From NCBI GenBank assembly GCA_011799875.1, contig CM022303.1, forward strand, positions 546,795,368 to 546,859,367: 64,000 bases of DNA. Direction: 5' to 3'. Source of the stretch: Thinopyrum elongatum (Eukaryota > Streptophyta > Magnoliopsida > Poales > Poaceae). Both the position numbers and the translations under genes were made by a program. This document shows positions 34,474 to 46,490 of this stretch, piece after piece (within the stretch, counting starts at the first letter, position 1; each line of letters opens with the position of its first letter). The notes beneath the pieces were generated by a model. The model was not told the origin of the DNA and searched no databases. It worked only from the letters and a program-made list of their open reading frames with translations.

Positions 34474-35278
34474 TAGTACTTATTAATTTCTCTGTCCCAT
34501 CGCTTCCCTTGTTGAGCGCAACAGGTGCGCACTTGTACCTCGTCAATGCCGACCCCTGCTGTTCTCATGCTTGTTTCTTCTTCCATGGTCGGTCTGCCCG
34601 CACACCATGCACAACGCGCTGGTCTCAGACGAAGAGAGAGAGGGGGATCGAGATAGAAAGAGAGACGGGGGCCCAAGGTATAGTTGCTGTCACTGCACCG
34701 GGGCGCAGTTGTATGCGGCTTTTCAACGTTCAGCTGCCTCTCGGCGGCATTGATGCAAGGGATGGCAGCGAAGGAGCGGCTTTATTTTTAATATTCTTGC
34801 AGCTGCTGCTGCTGCTGCTTCCTGTTGTGCTCTGCAAAATGTAGTAAAAACTCAATGTAGCTTCGCCTGTGGCGTGATGATTCGTTTCCTCAAAAATTGA
34901 ACAGTTTGTTTTTAGCGCGACAGGTGGAACCCTCGCCTGCTGATGAGATCTTAAAAATCAAATGATTAATTTGCTCGCTTTAAGGAGGAGGAAACATACT
35001 GTACATAAGACGACATCTATGTACATCTAGTCATTTCTGCATGACAGTATTTCATCAACATATGTACGTGTAATTATACACAAAAGCTTCTGCCTCTTCT
35101 TATGAGTTGTATGCATAACCCTGGTCCGTGGACTTGCCTTCAGTTGTCCAACATGTATATATAGATGTAGGAGTGGAAACAGAATCAGCACACATGGTTC
35201 CAGTAGTTCTGATTTTTTTTTAACATATGGGCTATCAGTTTTTATAAGTTATAAAACAAATCATGCACGCGATTTGAA
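34474..35278. other. intergenic sequence with a GC-richer patch
   Basis: A patch at 34490-34845 holds open frames on both strands, including a (GCT)n run near 34800 that encodes a Leu-rich tail. No domain, splice pattern or homologous copy was recognised, so no gene is called. Confidence 0.4.
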
Positions 35279-35640
35279 GAACATGGTTCCACCCGCAGTC
35301 ATTATGAATAGTAAAAAAATAATAACAATGTTAAAAAAATAACTAGTTCTAACATGTGAAGTATCAAGTATCGCGAAGAAATGACATCCGTGGTATTCTA
35401 GGCATAAATAAAATGTTTCGTGCTATAAAAAAAATGTCATGTTTAAAGTAATTTGGAAATCTAGTTTTATTTTCTTCGCTAAAGAATACCACGGGTGTCA
35501 TTTCTTCACCAGTTGTCACACCTGAGTAGAACAGTCGACCAAATTTGATAACCTAAAATTTTACAATTGTTTGAAATTTTTGCTATTTTTTTGATTTCAT
35601 TCATAATATATGTTTGTGGAACCATGGTCACCACAGTATT
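35279..35640. mobile_element. foldback / long inverted-repeat MITE-like element
   Basis: The two halves are inverted copies. CATGGTTCCACC (35283) pairs with GGAACCATGG near 35618. ATTATGAATAGTAAAAAAAT pairs with an inverted equivalent near 35595. 'GAAGAAATGACATCCGTGG' (about 35375) pairs with 'CCACGGGTGTCATTTCTTC' (about 35490). Arms are about 130-150 bp with some divergence; outer borders are approximate. Confidence 0.6.
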
Positions 35641-35870
35641 TTCCTAAAGGTATGTGCGTATAAAATTTATAACTTAAACACAACTGTATGTGACCTCTAC
35701 AAAATGACAAAATAAAAAGGAACATTGTAAGTTACAGTAACATGTGCTGTTTATTGCTACATATGTCATTTTTTTAGAGGCCACTCACAGTAATATTCAT
35801 GTTTCAAATTTTACTCCTTTCTCTAAGTGGTTTAGTTTATGTTTTTCTGAAGTATATAGTATTTCCTTTG
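35641..35870. other. AT-rich intergenic sequence
   Basis: Short AT-rich stretch with no recognisable gene or element. Confidence 0.4.
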
Positions 35871-36041
35871 TTCCAATATATGAGGTGTAGTGTTATTTTT
35901 TTGAAAATCCAGAATTCTCTGGCTTTGACCAAGTTTCACATTAAAACTATCAATATATATAATATCTTAGATTTATCATGAAATATATTTTGCTTACTTA
36001 GTATTTAAAAAAATAGATGTTACATTTTAGAACAAATGGAG
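35871..36041. mobile_element. degenerate Stowaway-like MITE
   Basis: Left end ATTTCCTTTGTTCCAATATA and inverted right end CTCCATTTGTTCTAAAATGT, with TA next to the right end. The termini have decayed from the CTCCCTCC consensus. Confidence 0.5.
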
Positions 36042-36930
36042 TACATTTTTCAGCCGTATAAGACTTTAAGGTACAAATGTCCTGGGATCAGAAAATTCCT
36101 TCTAATATATTGGTACGCAGATCTCCTGAGCTCTGGAAAATGCATCATGTCCTCTTGGTAAATTTGGGGATTACCATGTCATTCTTCACTACAATGATTA
36201 ATGTCAGTTATCATGCGGGCAGCGACAAGACACATAGGCTACGGACACAGAGGACTGTCAAAAAAATAAGGATTCTCTTGACAAATCACACCAGGCTAGA
36301 ATCCGTACTCCATCTCCGTGGACGTGGTCATGGGATGCAGCGAGTGTCATTTTCACAGAGGGAGAGGGGATATCACCAAAATGACCTGGGCAGCACATGT
36401 ACAAGTACAACCCTTGTGAGCTTTGATGGGAGCACGTGTTTTCTTTCATTGTAATACAAGTCTCTCTTTTTTTGCGCTGGATTGTAATACAAGTCTCATT
36501 CGTATAATAAAAATCAAGTTACGAACCATGTAAATATGACCTGACAAAAATAAAATGACAGAAGGCTTCAGCTTTTGCACAAAAGAACTATCAGCCACAA
36601 GAAAATAAAACAGAATCAAGACCTAAGAATTAGAAATGAAAAACTAGCGATCCGGACTTCTGCCGCGTAGTGGGATGCCGCGCATTTCTTTTGGAGATGT
36701 GTGCATACACATATCAGATACGAAGTATTCCACTCATTTTACTTTAACACATGTGATTTCTTTTTTTTCCTGGGCCCAATCACTGTTTGACAGCAGGAAT
36801 TTATTACACTCAACATATTTTATTCTTTCAGCCCAGGATCATCCACTCATACTTTTAGTTTGATTCAACACTCTGTAACACTTTTAACTTTTGAACCAAT
36901 TATATTTTTCAGTCCGTTTGCAGATTTGGG
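36042..36930. other. intergenic sequence
   Basis: A 125-codon frame at 36077-36454 has no recognised domain and looks like chance. Otherwise nothing recognised. Confidence 0.4.
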
Positions 36931-37700
36931 TTCATGACATTTAAATCTTTAAAACAAGATCAATTTTGGACATGGTTTGAACAAGTTCAAATTTGAATGT
37001 TGATAGAATAGTGATACTCCCTCCATCCATATATGGGGCCTAAACGTCTTTCGAGGTAGCCTTTGACCAATGATAAAATTATTTATATATTAGATGTATG
37101 ATATAAAAATTATATCATCACAAACTCCTTTCACATACCAATTCGAGGGTATGCTTTGTGTGACATACATGTCATATAATATTGTGCTAACCCATAGTCA
37201 AAGGTAACTTCAAAAAACGTATTAGGTCCTATATATGTGGATGGAGGGAGTATACCGGATGGTACATTAGTGAAACCGGAGTGAACTAATAATGAAAACA
37301 TGCAAATAATAATAATAAACCATAACGAAAACTTATATCAAATCAGAGATGAAACATTAATGATGTATAGAATGAAACAATGACGAAAATCATGCAAAAG
37401 AGAATGCATGAAAAAATAATGAAAACATGTAAAATAGTTGTGCCATGGAAATGAAATCGTATAGGAAAATATGAAAATAACACCTTTAGTACTCACCCGA
37501 ACCGTGAAAGATAATTTAAAAAATCATATGAAAACTTATTTCAAGGCTCCAAAAAGTAGAAACGAAACCCGAATGGAATAGTACCGATATCTAGAATGAA
37601 AAAGCAATGAAAACATGCAATGAAAAAATAATTTGAATTTGAAAAAAATTAAACGTGTCCAAAATTGATCTTGTTTTGAAGATTTAAATATCATGAGTAC
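36931..37700. repeat. inverted-repeat element containing a nested Stowaway MITE
   Basis: 'AAACAAGATCAATTTTGGAC' near 36950 is repeated inverted near 37655 ('GTCCAAAATTGATCTTGTTT'). Matches extend about 60 bp (TTTAAATCTT/AAGATTTAAA; TTCAAATTTGAAT/ATTTGAATTTGAA). The arms flank about 600 bp, including the MITE at 37017-37250. The outer borders and superfamily are unclear. Confidence 0.55.
37017..37250. mobile_element. Stowaway MITE (234 bp)
   Basis: Ends CTCCCTCCATCCATATATGG and, inverted, CTCCCTCCATCCACATATAT, with TA duplications at 37015-37016 and 37251-37252. Confidence 0.93.
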
Positions 37701-37932
37701 TAATATCCAAAAGGTTTGTCAATCGGATGTTTTGTTCAAAATATATAATTGATACAAATTATGTAATCAGACTGAAAAGCACGGGTGGGTGGGATGTAAT
37801 ACTACATTTTTACTTCAAACATACCCGCTAGTCACACTATCGTGGGACCTCCTCGCTAGCTGTCGCACACATCATAGAGGTGGGTAAGAATGTTAGCTGG
37901 ACTGAAGGAGAGAGAATGTAGTGTGATATATA

Positions 37933-39744
37933 TGTTGGGAAACGTAGTAGAAAACAAAACAATTCACACCTACAATCACCCAAGATCAATATGAAGATCC
38001 ATAACGGGTTGGGATCACGATAGTTACCGTCACCGAGTTGCAGCGGAAGAAGAACATGTCGGTGTAGATTGTACATGGAGTCCCTCGAATCGTCGATGAA
38101 CGATCCCACGAATCAACCATGAACAACTCCTCGAACCAAAGACCGAAAGCACGGCCTCTCTACTTGATTGCAAGCGTGCAGCCTTCACGGTTCGGCAGCG
38201 CTTCGTCGTCCAGAGCTAATCGTTGCAAGAGAACTAGAGGGAGGAGATTAGAACCACACAGGGCTTCTAACTATGAGGACAAGAGGATTAGCCTAGCTCT
38301 AATTAGTCAACTAGGACCAACTCGAACTAGAACTCGAAGAACTAGAGGAGGCTCCAAAGCTTGGATGAGCAAAAGAGCACAAATCCAAATGTATATATAG
38401 GATAGAGGGGAGAGGGAGGGCTGCCACCTAGGGGGAAAGTTCCCCCCTTGGTGCACTGGTCAGGGAGGAGGAGTATCACTCCTCCACATCTCCCAATTCG
38501 GCCTCCTTCCTTAGGGAAGGAGGCACTTTCCCACTTGGGCCATTTTCGGTCCAAGTTGCCTTCCACCTCTTGGCATTTTTAGACCCGTTGATATTTAAAT
38601 TAAATATAAAATGTTCTAAATACTTCTAGACCATTATATATATCTTTTAACATCTCTGAAAACTTTTTTCACCTATATATAATTTATCGGTAATACCCGG
38701 TATTACCCGATACTCACCAAAACCCTTCCGGTGACCCAGAAACGCTTCCGGATCCTCTCGGAACTATTCCTAATATTCATGAAGTAATTTCACAAATATA
38801 TTCTCATGACTCCCATCCTACTAATACTCAGCAAATTGTGATTTCCTTAAGCTTGTGACCCCGTAGGTTCGGTAACTCGGAGACATGAACGAAACCGTTC
38901 ATTCAATGACCGACAGCGGGACCGTGGACGTCCATATCGGTCCCTGTGAGTACACGAATGATATTCAAGTGAACCTTTGGTTATCATGTGATGTTCCCTT
39001 TGCTTCGCGATACTTCACAAAATCTGGCATGCATCAGTCCTCCCGAGTCATCACTATGCTCATTATACTGAAATCCTCGTTACCGGTTTTGTTCTTTCTC
39101 GTTATTGCGTTCCGGCATCCCCGTGACGAAGTCACTTGTGTCTCGCCATACGATGATTGATGCCGTCACACCGAGAGGGCCCTAAGAATATCTCTCCATC
39201 ATCAGAGGAGCAAATCCCACCCTTGAGCTATCCATCCACTTGTCAAACTTTCCAATGAACTTGTAAGTTTTTGTTATGTTCACCGTGTTACAGGTGACGT
39301 TCGAGCAACCCCAAAGCCCATCGTACAGTAAAAAGTGACCATTACTCTCATGGTCTAAGGAGCAAGATCACATGTTAACACTTCGTGTTATTACAATTGA
39401 TTATAGACCATATTAATCCAATTCACAAGAAACAAGTTTGGGTCAATTCAATATGATCGTTCTTCCAACGTCATAATCTCAATGTTGTTTTAGGACTATC
39501 ATTACACTTAACAATATCCTAAGATCCAGAAAACATGATCACCAACAACACTTGAGCTAGTCCTAGAGGCAAGACTAGGAACATTTTATTTAACCGTTTA
39601 TCATTCCACACGGGCATATGAGTTTTCCACTGAATCGCATATTCCAGGATCATAGCAGTTATAGCGTAGAATATAAACTCTTTCATTATGAATATGGAAA
39701 TATAATAATACAAATATTATTGCCTCTAGGGCATATTTCCAATA
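37933..39744 (-). repeat. 3' LTR of the Angela/BARE-like element (1812 bp)
   Basis: Read on the minus strand it starts TATTGGAAATATGCCCTAGA (TG decayed to TA) and ends CGTTTCCCAACA. A minus-strand TATA-like CTATATATACATTTGG lies at about 38387-38402. Immediately upstream (forward 39745-39760) is the polypurine tract, GTGGAAGTGGGAGAC on the minus strand. A frame at 38119-38400 on the plus strand is only antisense to the LTR. Confidence 0.9.
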
Positions 39745-39828
39745 GTCTCCCACTTCCACTAGAGTCAATAATCTAGTTTGCATAGTCTCTTTAACACCTA
39801 TGGCTATCCGGTGTTGCTCATGCTTTGC

Positions 39829-40138
39829 TCATGGTAGAGCCTTCGTCATCGGGTCTGACACATTCAAATCCATGTGAATCTTGACATAGCCCTTCTCAAC
39901 ATATTGTCGGAGAATGTGATACTTACGTTCAATGTGTCTGGTCTCATGTGATGTTGGTTGTCTGGTCTTATGTGATGTTGGTTCTTTTGCTTGAGCAACG
40001 GCTCCACTATTATCACAACACAGAGCCATTAGATTCATCACACTTGGGACAACACCAATTTCTTCAAGAAACTTCTTAATCCAAACTGCCTCCTTTGAAG
40101 CTTCCGAAGCCGCAATATACTCTGCTTCTGTCATGGAA
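39829..40138 (-). pseudogene. copia RNase H, C-terminal part
   Basis: Minus-strand frame from the CACTA-2 target site: 'SMTEAEYIAASEASKEAVW', 'CCDNSGAVAQAKEP' and 'LNVSDPMTKALP', the standard C-terminal end of copia RNase H. A short internal duplication repeats PTSHKTRQ as PTSHETRH where normal copies have one. It continues, in the intact element, from the fragment ending at 50524. Confidence 0.88.
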
Positions 40139-40141
40139 TCC

Positions 40142-40870
40142 CACTGGTACAGCGAGGTGCTATACAAACGGTTTTTAACCCCTTTCTGCGACGGCGTTCT
40201 GAACCGTCGCCAAGTGAGTGACTGCGATAGGGGGGTCCTTCCCACACGACCCAGAAACCGTCAGGGATAGGCCCTCCTGGTACACACGCTCGGCAAAATG
40301 AGGTCGTGTGCGACGGACGAGTGATCAAATACGGATATACGTACAGTTATGCTAAAAAAAATACAATTATGCAGGCCAAATCGTTTTCGGTCGTAAGTAC
40401 ATCCCACACAGTCAGTCCCGGCTAAACGTTTCCGTTCGTATATACATTCTACACAATCAATCCAAGGAATATGTTTCCGTTAGTATGTACATCTCACACA
40501 GTTAATCCAAGAAGTACGTTTCCGTTCGTATATACATCCCACACAGTCACTCCAAGGAAAACATTTCCGTTCGTAGGTACATCACACACAATTTTCCCCA
40601 TTAAATCGTTTGTGATAGCGTCGCCATTGCACACGATATTAACAATTTTATCATTTGCGTTATTGAATGCATCACACACGGTGCGTAGAAGAAACTATGT
40701 GGCAAAGGCTGTCCATCACACACACTTTTTATGTGGTAAACATTTGCGCAAGGTGGCCTAACGCAAATGGTTTTCAAGAGGATGTCGTGTGTGATTGTTC
40801 ATTGATCCAACACGGTTTATTCCTAAAAACTGTGTGCGTTGTCTGAGGTCATCGCCCACGATGTTTTCCC
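40142..40870. repeat. CACTA-2 left terminal and subterminal repeats
   Basis: After the TIR and 'TATACAAACGGTTTTTAACC', repeated units of about 45-50 bp occur at 40390-40600. They contain 'GTACATCCCACACAGTCA' and 'ACGTTTCCGTTCGTATATAC', in the inverse orientation of 11025-11235 in CACTA-1. Further diverged 'CACACGATTT'/'TCGTTTGTGATAG' motifs continue to about 40870. Confidence 0.85.
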
Positions 40871-41790
40871 AATAACCGTTTGCAGTAGAAAAATAGCAGG
40901 CTAATTGGCCATTAGCAGGCTAATTGCCCTATTATTAATAATCCATTTATTAATCTATCTGACATTTCATGTTAAGCACATAATATATTTCATTTCATAT
41001 TAAGGAAGCAGGATTTCATAATTGAAATACGTCAGAGTACAACATCATATAGCTTCGGCACTCAGCTGCCCCATTACACAACTGCACCAGCACCAAGTTT
41101 CACATGCAACATCTATAACCTTTCGAAATTAGCATCATAGACGGTACATAGACAGATGGATCTCATCTGGAAAACTGCTGAAGCGGAAGGCGAATATTGA
41201 GCCGTCATTGATGTTGAAGGTCTTTGCAACTTTAGGCCAGTGCCTGTCCATCCTTCGTCCTCTTCAGAAACACTTCAACATTGAATCGTGGGTGTTGTAT
41301 GAATACCTTCCTCGCCTCCTGACCATACAGGTGGTTTGAGAGGTAATCATCAGTGAACTGCTTCGGAAAAGCCTGAAAATAAGGATATGCATAAATATCT
41401 TCTCTAGATTTGAAATGGCGCAAAGGAATTAAAAAGACAAGGTATAACAGTTAGTACCATCCTGTAGTGAACTGATGTCTTCTTCATTGTGTAGACAAAG
41501 ATCTTGTTGGTTTTTGTCGCTAATTTTTTTATCGTAACAATCTTTCTGAGTTTCTTGACTTGACTGATATTCATGGACAACTCATTTCCACATATGCAAA
41601 AAGGGTCAAACAGTGGGTCAAAACCTCTGACAGCAGGACCTACATGTGCAAGACCAAATTGTTAAAAACCTAATATTTAAAAACAAGAAGTGGAAAGGTG
41701 TGTTATTAACTGCAACAGGCATAATATTTAAAAATAAGCAAACATAGTCATTCAAACTTGTATTGTGCAGGTCTAAGTACACTAGTTATT

Positions 41791-42245
41791 GGCCCTGTTT
41801 GGATCCATGGGTTGAGTTAGTTTGAGCGAGTTTGGGCTCAAATAGCCCTAAAGTATCCAAACATGATGGCTAGTTTGAGCTAGTTGCGTCAAACCCACCC
41901 AAAACAACTATCCCACCCAAGAGGTGCTGATTGGGGCTAGTTCTTCTAGTGCATTTATTGTCAATCTAAAACTGTCATCCAAACACCTCTTTGGCTAGAG
42001 TTAGTTCAGGGTTAGTCATTGTTGAATATCATTGTTAGTTAGGAAATGTAGGATAGCGTATGATTTATTCTACCTTTACTTGTACTCTATGATGACCATG
42101 TACTCATATATATATATATATATGCCCACGAGGCTCAAGCAATACAATCAACTATTTCACCAATCTCTCTCTCTCTCGCTTTTAACTGTCATGAGATAGA
42201 AACTAACTCTAACCTCTAGCTAAGTTAGAGTATCCAAACAGTGCC
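41791..42245. mobile_element. TIR element (MITE-like) carrying a nested solo LTR
   Basis: Ends GGCCCTGTTTGGATCC and, inverted, GGCACTGTTTGGATAC; flanks ATT at 41788-41790 and 42246-42248. Without the nested LTR and its duplication it is about 282 bp. It lies in intron 1 of the B3-like pseudogene inside CACTA-2. The superfamily (Harbinger or other) is not settled. Confidence 0.75.
42020..42187 (+). mobile_element. 168-bp solo LTR (TRIM/copia-like)
   Basis: Starts TGTTGAATATC and ends CGCTTTTAACT, with GTCAT target duplication at 42015-42019 and 42188-42192. It contains a (TA)n TATA-like run and 'CAAGCAATACAATCAAC', typical of small copia LTRs. No internal region is left, so it arose by LTR-LTR recombination. 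Confidence 0.85.
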
Positions 42246-42278
42246 ATTGTTAAATCAAATGGAAAGGCGTGTTAAATA

Positions 42279-42521
42279 CTCCCTCCGGTCCTTTTTACTT
42301 TGCATATAAGAATTGTCTGAAGTCAAACTTCATAAAGTTTGACCTTATTTATATGAAAAAATATCAACATCTACCATGCTAAAGTTATACAATATGAAAA
42401 TTTAGTACTGATATTTATTTCATATTGTGAATGTTGGTATTTTGTTCTATCAAGTTGGTCAAACTATACGAGGCTTGACTTTAGAAAAATCTTATATGTG
42501 AACTAAAAAGATTCGGAGGAG
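42279..42521. mobile_element. Stowaway MITE (243 bp)
   Basis: Ends CTCCCTCCGGTCCTTTTTAC and, inverted, CTCCTCCGAATCTTTTTAGT, with TA duplications at 42277-42278 and 42522-42523; inner arms also pair. In intron 1 of the B3-like pseudogene. Confidence 0.9.
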
Positions 42522-43616
42522 TACAACATGCTTAACAGCAACCAAATATAGCCATTCATAGAGCTATTGTTAAATTTGGTATTGATGAAATTGAACTGCA
42601 CAGTTCATACTAGCACATATAGAACATCACACTGTTAATAGCTGAAATAAACAAGGTATACTACGAACAACCAAAGATGGCAATTGAAACTGGACATATG
42701 CTAACTACAAACAACCGAACAACCATAAACCGTAGAAATAAACAAGGCGTAATGCAAACAACCAAATATAGCAATAAATACTAGACAGGTTCTCACTACA
42801 AAAGGGGTTCGAGAAAACAAATCATGGGTTTCCTCATTTGTCACAGATTGGCTCCTCCTCGTGGTCACCGTCGATGAGGTCTGACTTGCCACCTGAGGAT
42901 CCCAAGCCAGCGTCGCAGAACGTGTCCTTCAGAAATGACAAAAGGGGCTCCATGGCGATGAAGGATGGCAAATTGTTCATAACGAGCCGCAGGAGATCAG
43001 CGGCAGGGCCATCGATGAGATCGACAGTTGTCGAACCCGAAGGGTTGGGGGTGGGCAACTTAACCTGTGACATAACCTGCGTCAAGCCGTCGGTGTCGTC
43101 GACCTCGATGTCGTAGCCGGCGACCGCGACATGCCAGAATACTCTAGCCTGCTGATTGAAAGGCTCAATCCAGGTCCAGTCATCGTCGTCAGCTTCCTCG
43201 GCGGCCACCTCGCCGACGTCGGGCGAAGAGGCCGCGGTAAAGCTCTTTTGGGCCATTCGTTCCTCGAGCTCCCTGGGAAGTGTAGCCATGCTTAGGCTGC
43301 GATGCTCTGGAGTGGGGGAGGGGGTGGGGATGGGGATCTCTGGGAAAGGGGGCGTTTCGCAGGTGTCATCTAAGAAACTCAGGGCGGCGAGGGTATGTAT
43401 ATCGGTGGGTAAATTGCACGGGCAGACCGGCAGAGGTTGACGATGGAGGCGGCATGGCGGCAAAGGTGACGACCTAGCTAGGTTTGGAGCGAGGGAGGGG
43501 TGGTGTGTATGTGTGTGAGCGGGGGATTTGAGGTGAGCGAAGGATTTGGGGGGTGTGTGTGGTGGGGGTCCAAGGTGGTGTTTGAGGAAATGCCGTGGGT
43601 ACTGAAAATTTTACTA

Positions 43617-43957
43617 GGCGGGAGTAAAATGGCGGGGCTACCAAAATTTTGGATCAAGGGATTGAAGCAGAGCGGGGCGGGAGTAACGAACATCACACAT
43701 GATTAAAACATAATAATCGTGTGCTATCAAACAGAAAAACTCTCCAGCCAAGCAGATATTTTTGAGATTGCGAGGGATGCAGGCGGGAGTAAAATGCCGG
43801 GGCTACTGAAAATTTGGATCTACTGATTGAAGAAGAGCGGGAGTAACAGACATCGCACGCGGTCCAGACATACTAATCGTGTGCTATCAAACAGAAAAAC
43901 CATCTACGCGGGTAGATATTTTTGAGATTGCGAGGGAGTAGATATTTTCGAGAGGGG
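43617..43957. repeat. two-copy tandem repeat, ~172-bp unit
   Basis: 'GGCGGGAGTAAAATG', 'AATCGTGTGCTATCAAACAG' and 'ATATTTTTGAGATTGCGAGG' occur once in each unit, at matching offsets from about 43617 and 43789. Upstream (5') of the B3-like pseudogene in CACTA-2. Confidence 0.85.
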
Positions 43958-44139
43958 TAGGGAAGCCTCGTGGAGCCCAATCTACTGTGATCATGTGGGT
44001 GATAGGGGCAGGGGCTCGGCACACAGGTAGTCCTAGGGAACCGTGTCTGTTTCGTACCCGATCGCAGATGGTTGCTGCGTCCGACTCGTTTGCTGTTTAT
44101 AAATTTGGCCAAAAAAACGCGGGAAAGGGTCAGAACACG

Positions 44140-44646
44140 AACACACTTGCATGTGGACCAAATATATGTATGAAAAGGGTGGTTTGATGTTCAAATACCC
44201 AATGCACAACTTTGATGTGGCACCTGTCGCACAAAGCGCATGTTATTATTGCTACCCCCCCCCCCCCCCCCCCCACAAACACACACACACACACTCGTGT
44301 TGCCGGGAGGGGAATCCTAGCTATGAACGCATGCCCCAAATAGCTAGGTCTGACATCTCACCCTACCGTAACACAAAACCGAAAGGAGTACATCATGGTC
44401 ACCCCTCCCCTCCCCCCCTTTGCTTCCGATCAAATGTGGACCGTGTGCGGGCCCACAGATGTGTTCTTCTGGCGTTAGATGGGTGAGACCACATACGAAC
44501 CACACCTGCGGTGGCCCGATGTGTGTGTGTGTGTGAAAACTATGTGGTATGATAATAAATCCAATCACAAATTTGATGTGGCATCGCAAATTAACCGGAC
44601 ATCCCCGACCCCACGGAGGTTCATCTAGTACGAAGTAGCACTGTGC

Positions 44647-44677
<31 letters not shown>

Positions 44678-46490
44678 ACAAACACTTTGAGTCGGTGGGA
44701 GGGGGCATCTCACCAAATTGTAAGACTGACCAAGAAGAATCACCATCTTGGTCGTATAAGATCTCTTGTTTGTTGGGTCAAAGTCATGCATTGACGTTCC
44801 ACACGCGGCCCCACAAAATAGGCTAGCTTGTCGCTGATAACCACGCGAGGGAGTGCCTGAAGACAACCACTGCGTGCATGTGGCCCAAACATAAAGTGTC
44901 ATGTGGTGTTTGAATATACCCAATGCACAACTTTGATGTGGCAGCGTGCTTTTGGAACCGGGAAGTCCCCACACGGAGTGAGGCTTCATGACGCGTGTAT
45001 ACTATATATATAGGGATTCATGTGTATGCGAGCCCTCAAACTTAGGTCTCGAATCTCACCATGATCGACGTACGACTATACGGTAACGCGAACCAAGAGA
45101 AGAAGAATCCACCCTGGTAATTAACCTCTCTCGTGTTGTTGGTCGAAGTGATGGACGTCCACGCGGGCCCATGAATATATAGGCCGTCGATGATAACCAA
45201 GCGAGGGAGAGTGTCCAAAGACAACCACTGCATGTATGTGCCCCAAACATATGTATGGACATGCGTGATGCATGCATATATGTTTGAATATCAAAAGCAC
45301 AACATTTTGATGTGGCGCATGCATGCGTCGAAAATCGCACAGTCCCCACAAAGATCTGGTTCATGACGCGTCGCGTGCTCGATCGGGTCATTGACGACGT
45401 CAGCGTGTCGCCCCCCCCCCAACCCCCCCACACCACCAACCCCCCCCCCCACCAGTGGGAGGGATTCGTGCGTACACATGCGCGCGAAGTATAGTTGCAT
45501 GTACCGAACCGTATAAGACAAACCAAAATTTAACCCCTCCTAATTATAAGTCAAATTAACTTCTATCGCCGTCGGTCGAAGTGATTGAGCAAGCGGGCAC
45601 ATAGAGATGGACGAAGCATCTCGCCGATAACCCCGTGAGTGAGAGCTAGAGGACAACCGCCATCGCTTGCTTGTGGGCCAAACACATGTATGGAGATGTG
45701 TGGTTGTGATGTTTGAATACCTAATATATATGTAGAACTTTGATGTGGCACCTGCCTCGGAAACCTTTAAGTGCCCCACACGAACCGAGGTTACACGTAG
45801 TATATATATGTTGCCCCCCTCCCCTCTTCGACGCGTAATATATAATCCTACGTACCGTAACACAACCTGAAAATAATCCTCCTTGTTCGTCAAATTACCT
45901 TTCTCGTTGTGTCATATATTAGATGGACGACGACCTCGCGGGCCCATGGAGGGAATAGTCGCACGCGAATGAGTGACAACCATTGTATGCACGTGGCCCA
46001 ATGTGTTGGTGATATTTTTAATACCCAATATGCACAACTTCTATGCGGCACCTGCCTCGGAAACCGAAAAGTCCCCACATGGAGCGAGATCGATTCATGG
46101 CGTGTATGTAGTATGTGCTGCCCCGGTCCCCTCCTCTCCTCTTTGACGCGTACTATATACTCCTACCGCAACACAACCCAAAAAGAAACCTCCTTGCCGG
46201 GTCAAAGTGATGGAGGACAACCTCGCGGGCCCACGGATGGAAGCATCGCACGCGAGTGAGTGTCCTATATGACGCGTAGTATTGCCCCCGGCCACCCTCT
46301 TCAACGCATACTATATATATACTCCTACCGTACGTATAAACAAAAACCAAAAAATGATCATCCTTGTTGGTCAAATTAACCTCTCTCATCGCATGTCATA
46401 GTGCTGGACGGCGACCTCGCGGGCCCACGCGAGTGAGTGTCCTAGGACCATCGTGTGCATGTGGCCCAAAGATGCATATGTCAAACTTTT
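44140..46490. repeat. diverged tandem array, ~300-480-bp units with C-runs
   Basis: A set of motifs recurs in the same order: 'CATGTGGCCCAAACATA' variants, 'AATACCCAATGCACAACTTT' variants, 'GATGTGGCACCTGCC', 'AAGTCCCCACACGGAG', CATGACGCGTGTA, and 'GGGTCAAAGTGATGGA' variants. About six units start near 44150, 44500, 44870, 45230, 45660 and 45980. Poly-C runs of 20 (44255-44274) and 18 (44646-44663), and interrupted ones near 45411-45452, follow ACAC/GTGT runs. Open frames here (up to 156 codons on the minus strand) are repeat artefacts. Confidence 0.8.

Larger units (their letters stand above)
41135..43289 (-). pseudogene. B3 DNA-binding-domain-like passenger gene, frameshifted
   Basis: Minus-strand gene model. 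Exon 1 runs from ATG 43289 (MATLPRELEERMAQKSF) to about 42834, with an acidic start (EEADDDDWTWIEPF) and a conserved-looking middle; its donor is uncertain. Exon 2 is 41639-41458 (TGTAG acceptor; 'IFVYTMKKTSVHYRM'). Exon 3 is 41372-41135 (TTTCAG acceptor; 'AFPKQFTDDYLSNHLYG', 'RFNVEVFLKRTKDG', then in another frame 'KVAKTFNINDGSIFAFRFS' and stop). The last two exons follow the B3 DNA-binding fold pattern of plant transcription factors (inference). A small deletion near 41240 shifts the frame within B3. Intron 1 holds a MITE with a nested solo LTR and a Stowaway. Its 3' end faces the 40142 terminus. Confidence 0.6.
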
